From positions 1 through 50,751 of the forward strand of contig CATLBH010000018.1 of NCBI GenBank assembly GCA_949878745.1: a DNA stretch of 50,751 nucleotides. The letters are read 5' to 3'. This document shows positions 23,708 through 32,874 of the stretch, in pieces. A program made the translations under genes and the position numbers. The notes under the pieces were generated by a model. It was not told the origin of the DNA. It made no database searches and saw only the letters and a list, made by a program, of their open reading frames with translations. The DNA is from an uncultured Ruminiclostridium sp. (GTDB taxonomy: Bacteria > Bacillota > Clostridia > Oscillospirales > Ruminococcaceae). The first letter of the stretch is position 1; every line of letters begins with the position of its first letter.

Positions 23708-24259
23708 TTGAACCGAAAAGGTGAAGCCTCTCCCGAAACCTACTTTAATACCGTTTACGACGATACGGTTAAATCTCTTACCAGATTTGTCATCAGTAAA
23801 TGCGGAAACATACTTGACGCGGAGGATATTCTTCAAAATATCTACGCCAGGTTTTATCAGCGTATCATCAAAAAAGGATACGACGACATAGAAAACGCCG
23901 AGGCGTTTTTGATAAGCATTGCCAAGTTCGAGTGCAAAAGCTATTACAGCGCCCAAAAGCGGCACAGCGTCACCGAAAGCTTTTCCGACTATACCGATGA
24001 ACAGATGGTTATGATAGAAAACGAGATGTCCAGAACCCAGAAAAATTTCGAGGACATTCTGTGCGACGAGCTTCTTGCCCGTGAAATTTTCGAGGATATC
24101 GCGAATACGGACGAACTGACGGGAAAAATTTTCTATTTTTATTTCGTCTGCGATATGAAGCTTTCGGATATCGCCGCCGAACTGGATATGAACCTTTCGG
24201 CCGTAAAAAACAAGCTGTACCGCACGATCGAACGGCAAAAGAAAAAATTCAGACTTTAG
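23708..24259 (+). CDS. sigma-70 family (ECF-like) RNA polymerase sigma factor
   Basis: The 183-residue protein has an N-terminal region 2 (YFNTVYDDTVKSLTRFVISKCGNILDAEDILQNIY) with the acidic DAED motif and a C-terminal region 4 helix-turn-helix (DMKLSDIAAELDMNLSAVKNKLYRTIER). The TTG at 23708 is chosen because GAGG precedes it at six bases; an in-frame GTG at 23699 is the alternative. The gene ends in TAG and is followed after 15 bases by a membrane propeller protein, the usual arrangement for a sigma factor and its controller. It diverges from spoIIR. Its regulon is unknown. Confidence 0.85.
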   Translation: MNRKGEASPETYFNTVYDDTVKSLTRFVISKCGNILDAEDILQNIYARFYQRIIKKGYDDIENAEAFLISIAKFECKSYYSAQKRHSVTESFSDYTDEQMVMIENEMSRTQKNFEDILCDELLAREIFEDIANTDELTGKIFYFYFVCDMKLSDIAAELDMNLSAVKNKLYRTIERQKKKFRL

Positions 24260-24274
24260 GAAGGAGGGAAGCAT

Positions 24275-26065
24275 GTGGATAAAAAAGAATTTTACAGACA
24301 GCTTATGGAAAGTTATACCGTTGACACCGAAAGGGTAAAACGCAACGCCAAGCGAAAGAGCCGTAATGTAAAGAGCAAAGCCCTTGTAATCCGCAGATGG
24401 ACAGTGGCCGCCGCAGCGTGCAGCGTGGTGACCGCCGCAGCCGTTGCAGCCGTTTCCCTTGGTTCTTCCGGTGTACCGCATATAGACAACTCCGAAGGAT
24501 ATAACATCACCGACGGCGGAGCGGAAAACGCCAGAGCGAGACTCGACGCCGCCGAACAGCAGTTTGCGGCGCTTTCGGTAAGCAACAGCGTGGAGGAATT
24601 CTCCGACCTGTATGTCTCGTTCCGAAAACCGCTTAAGTACAGCGAAATAACCATGGTACTTTCGGTGATAGAAGACTATAACGATATCAGTATAAGCCTT
24701 CTGTATTTAGCCGACGGAAGTCATTACGAAAACACCTCGGCGCTTGACGATTCACTTGGCTTCTTGGGAGCGAAAATATCCGTTCCCGCGTCAATGCTCT
24801 CGGAAGTGAGGGCTTTAAAGGAAATCACCGTGGTGGAATACCCCGAAAGCGGCATTACTGACGACGGGTTTATTCCTTTTAACAGCCTGCCCGCAGACGT
24901 TACCACCGCGCCCGAGCCCGTGAGCGAAAATATCAATATCTCTATCCCCGATTCAACCACCGAGCCTCCCGTAACGGCCGAGACGGCGGAAACTCCCACC
25001 GAAACGGAGCCGCCCGTTACCTCCCCCACGGAAACCGAGACGGATACCGAAACACCCCCGGAGGAAACCACTAATATAAGCGAAATCACTGGCACAGGCG
25101 CCGGCTCTTCTGCGGAAGAGACCACCGCCCCCGACGCAATCGGCTCAGAGTCGGTTACCGAAACCGAAACGACTCCCCCCGAAACGGAAGAGCCTATATT
25201 TGATGCGGTATTGGTACCCCTTCAGGGCATAAAGACAATCAATTTCATCAACAACACCCATTTTGTCGCCACCACCGCCGACAGCATACGGCTGTTCAGG
25301 TGCGAAAAGGGCGAAATAAAGCTTGAGACCACTTATTACGCCTCTTCGGCCAAGATCAGCTATTCCTCATACGACGGTTCGAAGCTGTTCATTATAGCGA
25401 GAGACGGGGAAAACAGATCGAGACTTTATTACGCCGACGGTGAGGCCGCGCTTCTCAGCGAGGTTAACGTAAGCTATATAACCTCTGGCGGAGCGGAGCT
25501 GTCTTCCGTCTCATGCAGCGGCGACGGAAAAACGGTGCTTATGAAGGCGGTATCCTTGGATAAAACCATAGTATACTACGGCGAACGGTCGGAAGGCACA
25601 ATCTCTCTCGCCAACCATGAATACGGAAGTCCCGTATCGGTTCTCGCCTACTCCGACGGCACGGTTTACACCGCCGTCACCGACTCCAAGGAAAATACCG
25701 TAAAAATATACAGCATAGCCGCCGCGGACGGAACCGAAACTGAGCTGGCGTCCTATACCGGAACTCTCAAGTATGTTAGAAGCCCGGATCTCAATATGGC
25801 GTTGCTTACCGTCACAAGCGATTCGGGAGAAGTAAACGTCATTCTTAACAAGAGTGTCTTAATTCCTGTGGAAACCAACGACGCGGTATTCTCCGGAAAG
25901 AGAAACGACCTGGTAATGTTGGGCGGCGTTTATTACGCCGTATCCGACGGACAGCTGACGGAAACCTCCGAGGAGGAAGCAAAGCCCTGTTTTGAAACGA
26001 TAAGCGGACCGGTATACGAGATATCGGAAAGCGGAGACGCTTCGGTTGTGATACAGATAAATTAA
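24275..26065 (+). CDS. membrane protein with predicted extracellular propeller, candidate sigma-factor controller
   Basis: The 596-residue protein has a basic cytoplasmic N-terminus (about 1-40), one transmembrane segment (41-63), a first extracellular domain (about 80-200), a Thr/Glu/Pro-rich linker (about 205-300), and a C-terminal half of repeating strand-like units with SYDGSKLF, SCSGDGKTVLMKA and SDGTVYTAVTD, resembling a beta-propeller. The GTG at 24275 follows AAGGAGGG. It is probably translated with the sigma factor and could act as its anti-sigma factor. No zinc-binding anti-sigma domain or RsgI domain is recognisable, so the role is inferred from position. Confidence 0.7.
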   Translation: MDKKEFYRQLMESYTVDTERVKRNAKRKSRNVKSKALVIRRWTVAAAACSVVTAAAVAAVSLGSSGVPHIDNSEGYNITDGGAENARARLDAAEQQFAALSVSNSVEEFSDLYVSFRKPLKYSEITMVLSVIEDYNDISISLLYLADGSHYENTSALDDSLGFLGAKISVPASMLSEVRALKEITVVEYPESGITDDGFIPFNSLPADVTTAPEPVSENINISIPDSTTEPPVTAETAETPTETEPPVTSPTETETDTETPPEETTNISEITGTGAGSSAEETTAPDAIGSESVTETETTPPETEEPIFDAVLVPLQGIKTINFINNTHFVATTADSIRLFRCEKGEIKLETTYYASSAKISYSSYDGSKLFIIARDGENRSRLYYADGEAALLSEVNVSYITSGGAELSSVSCSGDGKTVLMKAVSLDKTIVYYGERSEGTISLANHEYGSPVSVLAYSDGTVYTAVTDSKENTVKIYSIAAADGTETELASYTGTLKYVRSPDLNMALLTVTSDSGEVNVILNKSVLIPVETNDAVFSGKRNDLVMLGGVYYAVSDGQLTETSEEEAKPCFETISGPVYEISESGDASVVIQIN

Positions 26066-26102
26066 CTAAAATAAAATATAAAGAGATAAAATAAGGAGAA
26101 GA

Positions 26103-26140
26103 AAGCGGAGCCCGTAATTTCGAGGGGCTCCGCTTTTGTT
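26103..26140 (+). terminator. terminator of the sigma factor-propeller operon
   Basis: AAGCGGAGCCC (26103-26113) pairs with GGGCTCCGCTT (26125-26135), followed by a T run. Confidence 0.85.
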
Positions 26141-26144
26141 TGCG

Positions 26145-26205
26145 TTTAATACTAATCTTTGGTCAGATTATAGACAAAAAATGTTGACCAAAGATTAGTA
26201 TTAAA
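26145..26205. repeat. dispersed palindrome, copy 3 (perfect 21-bp arms)
   Basis: TTTAATACTAATCTTTGGTC(A) at 26145-26165 is repeated inverted at 26185-26205 without mismatch. The loop GATTATAGACAAAAAATGT (26166-26184) is shared with the copy at 37401. Confidence 0.9.
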
Positions 26206-26276
26206 TGGGATTGGTATCAAATGCAAATACGCACAAAAAAGACAGCCTTTTTTGTACATTCCGCTGAATTTGCCTA

Positions 26277-26356
26277 AGAAAACGTTTTAGTCTATGTACA
26301 GCAAACAAAACATAAACCCCTTTCCCTGCCCCAAAATTTCAATGATAACGTTTACA
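26277..26356 (+). promoter_or_regulatory. two LacI/CcpA-like operator sites upstream of cbp
   Basis: GAAAACGTTTTAG (around 26278-26290) and TGATAACGTTTACA (26343-26356) are palindromes centred on CG, the pattern of LacI-family operators; the second is close to the catabolite-responsive cre consensus. The second lies just upstream of the -35. The regulator is not encoded in the window. Confidence 0.6.
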
Positions 26357-26360
26357 GCCC

Positions 26361-26389
26361 TTGAAATTTTCACGGAAATGATATATACT
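26361..26389 (+). promoter_or_regulatory. promoter of the cellobiose phosphorylase gene
   Basis: TTGAAA (26361-26366) and TATACT (26384-26389) with a 17-base spacer. Confidence 0.75.
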
Positions 26390-26445
26390 AATAAAAGTCA
26401 GCAAATTCGTGTAACGCAATACTCAAGAAAGGAAAGAGAAATTTA

Positions 26446-28944
26446 ATGAAATTCGGCTTTTTTGACGATCTCAACCGCGAGTACGTCATAACTTCACCAA
26501 GAACGCCTTACCCCTGGATAAACTATTTGGGAACCGAGGGCTTTTTCTCCCTTATTTCCAATACGGCGGGAGGATACAGCTTCTATAAGGACGCGAGACT
26601 CCGCCGCATTACCCGTTACCGCTACAACAACGTGCCCGTGGATATGGGCGGACGCTATTTCTACATCAAAGACGGTGATACCGTATGGAACCCCGGTTGG
26701 TCCCCCGTGAAAACCGAGTTGGACAATTACTCCTGCCGTCACGGTATGGGCTACACCGTTATTTCGGGAGAAAAGAACGGCGTAAAGGCCGAGGTAAAGT
26801 TCTTCGTGCCCGTGGGATTTAACGGGGAAGTGCAGAAGCTGACCCTCACCAACAACGGCAAAAGCGCAAAGAAGCTTAAGCTCTGGAGCTTCCTTGAATG
26901 GTGCCTTTGGGATGCCAACGACGACACCACCAACTTCCAACGCAATTTTAACACGGGCGAGGTGGAGATCGACGGAAGCACCATTTATCACAAAACCGAA
27001 TATAAAGAGCGACGCGATCATTACGCGTTTTACACCGTAAACGCCGACATTCAGGGCTTCGATACCGACAGAGAGAGCTTTTTGGGGCTGTACAACGGCT
27101 TCGGCGAGCCTCAGGCCGTGGAAAACGGAAAACCCTTTAACTCGGTGGCCGACGGCTGGTCCCCCATCGCATCCCACTATCTGGAAATAGAGCTTAAGGA
27201 AGGGGAGAGCAAAGACCTTATTTTCCTCTTAGGCTATGTGGAAAACGAATTTGAGGAAAAATTCGCCCCCGACCTTACCGACGAAGACAGGATAATCACC
27301 ACCGCGAACAGCAAAAAAAATATCGTCAACAAGCGGAAGGCCAAGGAGATGATGGAGCTCTGCAATACCTCCGAGAAGGCCGAAAAGCTGTTTGAAGGGT
27401 TAAAGAAATACTGGGACGACGTACTGAGACAGTACAGCGTGAATTCCCCCGACGAAAAACTCAACAGAATGGTCAACATCTGGAATCAGTATCAGTGTAT
27501 GGTGACCTTCAATATGAGCCGCTCCGCCTCCTACTTTGAAAGCGGCATCGGCAGAGGTATGGGCTTCCGCGACAGCAACCAGGATCTTCTGGGCTTTGTG
27601 CACCAGATTCCCGCAAGAGCGAGGGAAAGGCTTATCGACCTTGCCGCCACTATGCTTGAGGACGGCGGCGCCTATCATCAGTATCAGCCTTTAACCAAAA
27701 TGGGCAACCACGAATTGGGCTCCAACTTCAACGACGATCCCCTGTGGATGATATTGGCGGTGGCGGCTTATATCAAGGAAACGGGCGACGTCTCCATACT
27801 CGACGAAAAGGTGCCTTACGAAAACAAGGACGAGTTGGCTGACACAATGCTCGACCATATGAAGAGAGCGTTTTATCATGTCTGCACCAAAATAGGTCCT
27901 CACGGGCTCCCCCTCAGCGGAAGAGCCGACTGGAACGACTGCCTTAACTTAAGCTGCTTCTCTGACAAACCGGGACAATCCTTCCAGACCTTTACCTCTC
28001 CCAAATACGGCGACACGGGTTACAGCAAGGTGGCCGAATCCGTAATGATTGCGGGTATGTTCTGCTTTATCGGACCCGAATACGTTAAAATGTGCAGAAT
28101 AAAAGGGGACGAAGCCGAAGCGCAAAAGGCTCAGGCGGAGATCGACAAGATGTGCCGCGCCACTATGGAATACGGCTACGACGGGGAATGGTTCCTCCGC
28201 GCCTATGACGATAACGGCAACAAGGTAGGCTCTCACGAAAACGAAGAAGGAAAAATCTTTATAGAGCCTCAGGGCTTCTGTGTAATGGCGGGCTTGGGCA
28301 AGGACAAGGGCGCCGACCTTAAAACCCTGGAAAGCGTTGACAAATATCTGAACAGCAAGCACGGGCTTGTGCTCAACAATCCCGCATTCACCCGTTATTA
28401 TATAGAATACGGCGAAATCTCCACCTATCCCCCCGGATACAAGGAAAACGCGGGTATTTTCTGCCACAACAACGCTTGGATAATCTGCGCTGAAGCGTTT
28501 GTGGGTCACGGCGACAAGGCGTTTGAGTATTATTCTAAAATAGCCCCCGCTTATAATGAGGAAATATCCGACCTTCACCGCACCGAGCCTTATGTATACG
28601 CTCAGATGATAGCGGGAAAAGACGCGCCGAGATTCGGCGAAGCCAAGAACAGCTGGCTCACCGGTACTGCGGCGTGGAACTTCGTAGCGGTTTCCCAGTA
28701 TATATTGGGAATAAAGCCCGATTATGAGGGACTCACCGTTAATCCCTCCATTCCCTCGGACTGGGACGGCTTTACCGCTTCGAGACAGTTCAGGGGCGGC
28801 GTTTACAACATCACCGTCAAGAACCCCGATCATGTCAGTCAAGGCGTTAAAACAATGACAGTGGACGGAAAACCCGCCGACGGGTGCGTGGTTCCCGATC
28901 TGGGCGCAGGGGAACATACCGTTGAAATAACCTTGGGCAAATAA
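26446..28944 (+). CDS. cbp: GH94 cellobiose phosphorylase
   Basis: The enzyme splits cellobiose with phosphate into glucose 1-phosphate and glucose in the cytoplasm, saving ATP during cellulose use. The 832-residue length fits the family (about 810-830). Seen motifs are the start [36 protein letters not shown] (the substrate region around 370-385), and DWND at 495-498, which by family knowledge holds the catalytic general acid. The C-terminal beta domain ([20 protein letters not shown]) is complete. The gene stands alone under a LacI/cre-like operator, with no transporter adjacent. Cellobiose is preferred over cellodextrin as substrate because of the family match, but this is not proven. Confidence 0.92.
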   Translation: MKFGFFDDLNREYVITSPRTPYPWINYLGTEGFFSLISNTAGGYSFYKDARLRRITRYRYNNVPVDMGGRYFYIKDGDTVWNPGWSPVKTELDNYSCRHGMGYTVISGEKNGVKAEVKFFVPVGFNGEVQKLTLTNNGKSAKKLKLWSFLEWCLWDANDDTTNFQRNFNTGEVEIDGSTIYHKTEYKERRDHYAFYTVNADIQGFDTDRESFLGLYNGFGEPQAVENGKPFNSVADGWSPIASHYLEIELKEGESKDLIFLLGYVENEFEEKFAPDLTDEDRIITTANSKKNIVNKRKAKEMMELCNTSEKAEKLFEGLKKYWDDVLRQYSVNSPDEKLNRMVNIWNQYQCMVTFNMSRSASYFESGIGRGMGFRDSNQDLLGFVHQIPARARERLIDLAATMLEDGGAYHQYQPLTKMGNHELGSNFNDDPLWMILAVAAYIKETGDVSILDEKVPYENKDELADTMLDHMKRAFYHVCTKIGPHGLPLSGRADWNDCLNLSCFSDKPGQSFQTFTSPKYGDTGYSKVAESVMIAGMFCFIGPEYVKMCRIKGDEAEAQKAQAEIDKMCRATMEYGYDGEWFLRAYDDNGNKVGSHENEEGKIFIEPQGFCVMAGLGKDKGADLKTLESVDKYLNSKHGLVLNNPAFTRYYIEYGEISTYPPGYKENAGIFCHNNAWIICAEAFVGHGDKAFEYYSKIAPAYNEEISDLHRTEPYVYAQMIAGKDAPRFGEAKNSWLTGTAAWNFVAVSQYILGIKPDYEGLTVNPSIPSDWDGFTASRQFRGGVYNITVKNPDHVSQGVKTMTVDGKPADGCVVPDLGAGEHTVEITLGK

Positions 28945-28960
28945 AAAAGACCGATAAAAC

Positions 28961-28998
28961 AAAAACAGCGTACCGAACGATTCCGATACGCTGTTTTT
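28961..28998 (+). terminator. terminator of cbp
   Basis: AAAAACAGCGTA (28961-28972) pairs with TACGCTGTTTTT (28987-28998), ending in a T run. Confidence 0.85.
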
Positions 28999-29026
28999 CC
29001 TTATTTAATTGAAGCTTTACTTTTCC

Positions 29027-29095
29027 TTAAGATTACACCCGAAACACTAATCTTTGGTCAACATTTTTTTGTCTATAATCTGACCAAAGATTAGT
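29027..29095. repeat. dispersed palindrome, copy 4, with conserved flank
   Basis: ACTAATCTTTGGTCA (29046-29060) pairs with TGACCAAAGATTAGT (29081-29095) around ACATTTTTTTGTCTATAATC. The left flank TTAAGATTACACCCGAAAC (29027-29045) matches, inverted, the spacer next to the copy at 37401, so the repeat unit is longer than the hairpin alone. Confidence 0.85.
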
Positions 29096-29192
29096 ATTAA
29101 ACTGTGGGTATTACGTCAGTTTAAAAAGAAATTGGCATAAAAATGCGGCAAAAGGTTAAATTAAAAAAATGTACAAGATTTAATTTTTTCAC

Positions 29193-29221
29193 TTGACACC
29201 ACTTTAAAAAAGTGCTATAAT
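29193..29221 (+). promoter_or_regulatory. sigma-A promoter of rpmE
   Basis: TTGACA (29193-29198) and TATAAT (29216-29221) are perfect, 17 bases apart. A leader of about 60 bases follows, with GCGGGTTGCTCCCCGTTGGG that could fold and may serve autoregulation, as L31 leaders do in other Firmicutes. Confidence 0.85.
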
Positions 29222-29291
29222 ATTTTTTGCGTAAAATCCCCTGCGGGTTGCTCCCCGTTGGGCTGAGAATAAAGGAAAAGGCGGTGACATT

Positions 29292-29495
29292 ATGAAAGAC
29301 GGTATCCATCCCGATTACAAGCCCACTACCATTAAGTGCGCCTGCGGAAACGTGATCGAAACTCGTTCTACCAAGCAGGATATTAAGGTAGAAATCTGTT
29401 CCAAGTGCCACCCTTTCTTCACGGGTAAGCAGAAGCTTGTCGACAGCGGCGGACGCGTTGATAAGTTCAACAAGAAATTCGGCTTGAAGAAGTAA
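29292..29495 (+). CDS. rpmE: 50S ribosomal protein L31 (zinc-binding form)
   Basis: The 67-residue protein is the C+ form of L31. [13 protein letters not shown] and [21 protein letters not shown] contain the zinc-binding cysteines (CxC and CxxC). It bridges the two ribosomal subunits and can act as a zinc store. The ATG at 29292 has a GGCGGTG-type site upstream. It is single, with its own consensus promoter and a strong terminator at 29502-29535. Confidence 0.95.
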   Translation: MKDGIHPDYKPTTIKCACGNVIETRSTKQDIKVEICSKCHPFFTGKQKLVDSGGRVDKFNKKFGLKK

Positions 29496-29501
29496 GGTCA
29501 G

Positions 29502-29535
29502 AATCCCTCCCGATTTATTTCCGGAGGGATTTTTG
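29502..29535 (+). terminator. terminator of rpmE
   Basis: AATCCCTCC (29502-29510) pairs with GGAGGGATT (29523-29531), followed by TTTT. Confidence 0.9.
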
Positions 29536-29569
29536 TTATACACAGTTTTTTCCGATAAAGGAGTTTGTT

Positions 29570-32500
29570 TTGAGCACAAGGATTTTTTTCGGCGAAGCGG
29601 GTACGGGAAAAACCGCGTCAATGCTCCGAAAGATAAAGGAGCTGGCAATGAAGGGGAAGGAGTGTGTTCTCTTCGTCCCCGAACAATTTTCCTTCGACAC
29701 AGAGCGACAGGCTTATTTTTCCGTAGGCGCGGAAAATATAAGATACGTCAGCGTGACGGGCTTTTCCAAGCTGTCCCGCGTCATACTTAAGGAATTTAAA
29801 CAGGCGAAGCCCGTGGCCGATAATGCGGTGAAGCTTGTCACCATGTGGCTGGCGGTGGAAAAGCTTAAGGGGGATTTTCTTTATTTTGACAAGACGGCCA
29901 ACTCACCAGCCTTTTGCGGAATTCTTCTTAAAACGGTGGCTGCGCTTAGAAACGCCGGCGTTTCCCCCGACGACCTGAACCGCTTTTTAACGGAGGAGAA
30001 CGCTCTGGACGAGGAACTGGCGGATAAAACCAACGACATTTTTTCCGTTTACGCCGAATACGATCGAATGCTCACCGAAAATCTTGACGATAAGCTTGAC
30101 GACGTATCCAAAGCGGCGGTTTTGGCGGAAAAACACGATTATTTTTCGGGGAAATATCTGTTTTTCGACAATTTCGACACCTTTTCCGAGGTACAGAAAA
30201 GGCTTCTGGAAACGGCGCTGAAACAGTGCGAAGAAAGCGTGTTCTGTTTTACAACGGACAAGCCCGACAGCAATAAAAGAGAGTTTCTGTGCATAAGCAG
30301 AACCATAGCTCAGGTAAAGGCCATTGCTCCCGAATGTGAGGAAAGGGAATTTTCGGTACCTTATAGATCGAGAGGAAGAGACAATCCCTCCATGGAGCTG
30401 TATTCCGCCAAGGACACCTACGAGGAAGCGAGACTGATAGCCGCGAAGATTCACCGCGCGGTAAGAGAAGAGGGATTCAGATACAGGGACTTTCTGATCC
30501 TTACCCCCGACAGGGAAAAGGAACCCGTTATTTCCTCCGCCCTTCGTCTCGGCGGGATACCCGTGTTCAGCGATTTCCCCCGTCCTATGACCGAAAAGCC
30601 GGTTATCGGCTTTGTGCTAAGTATATTTAAAAGCCTTGAGCTGGATACAGAGGAAATACTTAAGCTTACGGAAAGCGGCTTTAAGCGGATACGGGACTTT
30701 GAGCGCCCCGAAAGAGGCGTAAGGCTGATGTTTCAAAGCGAGGTCTACCGCCTGAGACTCGCGGCGGAGCAGTACGGTTTAAGAGCGGAGGACTGGACAA
30801 AGGACTGGAGCGAGGGAGCCGAGCCGAGAAAAAAACTGAACCCTCTGGAAAATATACGAAAAGCCGTGATTGAGCCTTTGTTAAAGCTGAAACAGGATCT
30901 TGAAGCCGCCGAAAACGGAAAGGAAATGTCGAGGGTATTTATGAACTACCTTTTCGACAGCGAAAATATACGCTCCACCTTTATTGCCCGCTCAAAGGCT
31001 GGACAGGGGGGAGAAACCGATACCATAGAAACCAACGAAGCTGAAGCGGAGGAATACGGAAGAATCTGGGACGCCTTAAGCGAAGCGCTCACCTCCATAG
31101 CCTACAGCCTTGAACACACGCCCATCGGTTATAAGGAATACGGCGAGCTTCTGGAACAGATTCTTTCGGGAATAAATCTTGCCAATCCCCCCGACGTACT
31201 GGACAGCGTAACGGTGGGCGACATAGAGCGCACAAGAAAATCCGAGCCGAAAACGGTTTTTATAGCGGGAGTCAACGAGGGCAAGATACCGAGGGCGACA
31301 AATCTCAAAAGCACCTTTTCCTATTTCGAAAGAGAAAAGCTGTCGGAAAGCGGCCTCCCCCTTTACGACAGCGGCCTTAACAGATGGTCAAAGGAATATT
31401 ATTTCGCCTACCGCGCTATGAACCTTTACGGAAAAAGGCTTATTCTTTCCTACAGCGCCCGTTCGCCCGAGGGGAAAGAGCTGGAAAAAGCCGCCATACT
31501 TAACGAAACGGGTCTTGAAGCAATACCCGTCGGAAGCCTTCCCGAGGAGTATTTCTTAAACACCGCCGAGGACGTAAAAAGAGCCTTGGCGGAAAGCGCC
31601 GACCCCGAACTGTCCAAAACGCTGGAAAATATTCTTAACGAGGTATGCGCGGAAAAAATGGGGGAAAAGGCGGGAAGCGAATTCAGAAAAAAGCTCGGCG
31701 ACAGCGAGGCGCTTCTTTCGGGGAAACGGCGCTTCACCCTTTCCCCCGAAACCGCTTTATCTCTTTTGAACAGTCCCGAATACTCCCCCACAAGGCTTGA
31801 AACCGCATTTTCTTGTCCCCTTTTGTATTTCTTTAAATACGGCTTACGGGTAAGGGAGCCGGAAACAAACGATATAGAAGCGCCGAACAATCTGGGAACG
31901 GCAGTACACGATATTTTAAACCTCGCCCTATCCTCCCACAGAGACATAGGGGAGAAAACCGATGAGGAAATAGACTCGATAGCGGAGGAGGCCATTGCCG
32001 CTTCGCTTGAGCGCGCGGTGCAAAATGATCCCACCTTCCCGGAGAAAACCGAGGCGGTGTATAAAAGCCTTTCGGGAAGGATCAAGGGTATTCTTAAGCA
32101 GATAAGTCTCGATTTTAAAACCACGGGATTTGCTCCCAAAAATTTTGAACATAAGGTAAGCTATGTTATAAACGACCCCGCCCTTCCCGAAGGGCATATA
32201 ACCGTAAAAGGAAGCGCCGACAGAATAGACGCGGTTCCCAAAAGCGGGGAGGGGGAAAAAGCCCCCTCCGGCACCCTTGAAAGCTATATAAGAATATGCG
32301 ATTATAAAAGCTCCGAAAAAAGCTTTACCCTTGACGGCATTGCGGGGGGAAAGAATTTACAGCCGCTTTTGTATCTGTTCGGAAAATGCGGGGAGGAAAA
32401 GGGGCTTGTCCCCGCCGCCGTCTGCTATTCCTCCGTGGGAGGAATATCCTCCCTTAAGACCGAGACCTCGCTTCCTCCCGACCCGAAAGACCTTATGAAC

Positions 32501-32830
32501 GAATGGTACGGAAAACACGCAGCCCACTTCGGAACCCTTTCCCAAGAGATAGCCGAAAAGGTCTCGCTTTTGGGGGCGAAAGTGGGCAAAAGAAACCTGT
32601 CGGATATTCCGCTGGGGAACGGGGAAGAACTGAAAAAGCGTATTGACGGGGATATTATAGTACCGAAAATAAGGGATATTCTTAACGGAAATATCGAGGC
32701 GCTGCCTTTGGAGCATGAAGGGTATTTGCCCTGTTCCTTCTGCGGGTTCAGGTCTGTTTGCGGGAACAGGGGGGGGAATTTGGTTTCTTCGGAGGGAATG
32801 TGGGAAAATAAAGTCAAAAACGACGATTGA
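29570..32830 (+). CDS. addB: ATP-dependent helicase/nuclease subunit AddB
   Basis: AddB forms the AddAB helicase-nuclease that processes double-strand breaks for recombination. The 1086-residue protein starts at TTG 29570, behind AAAGGAG. It has the Walker A GEAGTGKT at 8-15, an inactivated helicase core, and a C-terminal RecB-type nuclease domain with the IDYK-like motif ICDYKSSEK. The four cysteines of the iron-sulfur cluster are at 749 (SCPLLYFF), 1055, 1058 and 1064 (CSFCGFRSVC). The length is slightly below the family norm. It is followed by addA after 44 bases, forming the standard addBA operon. Confidence 0.95.
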   Translation: MSTRIFFGEAGTGKTASMLRKIKELAMKGKECVLFVPEQFSFDTERQAYFSVGAENIRYVSVTGFSKLSRVILKEFKQAKPVADNAVKLVTMWLAVEKLKGDFLYFDKTANSPAFCGILLKTVAALRNAGVSPDDLNRFLTEENALDEELADKTNDIFSVYAEYDRMLTENLDDKLDDVSKAAVLAEKHDYFSGKYLFFDNFDTFSEVQKRLLETALKQCEESVFCFTTDKPDSNKREFLCISRTIAQVKAIAPECEEREFSVPYRSRGRDNPSMELYSAKDTYEEARLIAAKIHRAVREEGFRYRDFLILTPDREKEPVISSALRLGGIPVFSDFPRPMTEKPVIGFVLSIFKSLELDTEEILKLTESGFKRIRDFERPERGVRLMFQSEVYRLRLAAEQYGLRAEDWTKDWSEGAEPRKKLNPLENIRKAVIEPLLKLKQDLEAAENGKEMSRVFMNYLFDSENIRSTFIARSKAGQGGETDTIETNEAEAEEYGRIWDALSEALTSIAYSLEHTPIGYKEYGELLEQILSGINLANPPDVLDSVTVGDIERTRKSEPKTVFIAGVNEGKIPRATNLKSTFSYFEREKLSESGLPLYDSGLNRWSKEYYFAYRAMNLYGKRLILSYSARSPEGKELEKAAILNETGLEAIPVGSLPEEYFLNTAEDVKRALAESADPELSKTLENILNEVCAEKMGEKAGSEFRKKLGDSEALLSGKRRFTLSPETALSLLNSPEYSPTRLETAFSCPLLYFFKYGLRVREPETNDIEAPNNLGTAVHDILNLALSSHRDIGEKTDEEIDSIAEEAIAASLERAVQNDPTFPEKTEAVYKSLSGRIKGILKQISLDFKTTGFAPKNFEHKVSYVINDPALPEGHITVKGSADRIDAVPKSGEGEKAPSGTLESYIRICDYKSSEKSFTLDGIAGGKNLQPLLYLFGKCGEEKGLVPAAVCYSSVGGISSLKTETSLPPDPKDLMNEWYGKHAAHFGTLSQEIAEKVSLLGAKVGKRNLSDIPLGNGEELKKRIDGDIIVPKIRDILNGNIEALPLEHEGYLPCSFCGFRSVCGNRGGNLVSSEGMWENKVKNDD

Positions 32831-32874
32831 TCCCCTTTTTGTAATACTATTTAAATTTAAAAGGTGAATAAACG

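Larger units (their letters stand above)
26066..26445. other. control region between the propeller gene and cbp
   Basis: This 380-base gap holds a terminator (26103-26140), a dispersed palindrome (26145-26205), two LacI-like operator sites and the promoter of the phosphorylase gene. No coding region is seen. Confidence 0.8.
28945..29291. other. gap between cbp and rpmE
   Basis: This holds the cbp terminator (28961-28998), a dispersed palindrome with partial neighbour (29027-29095), and the rpmE promoter and leader. No gene is seen. Confidence 0.8.

Noticed and set aside
29121-29648. Minus-strand frame across rpmE
   Set aside because: It covers the rpmE promoter and gene on the opposite strand; the plus-strand L31 gene explains the region.
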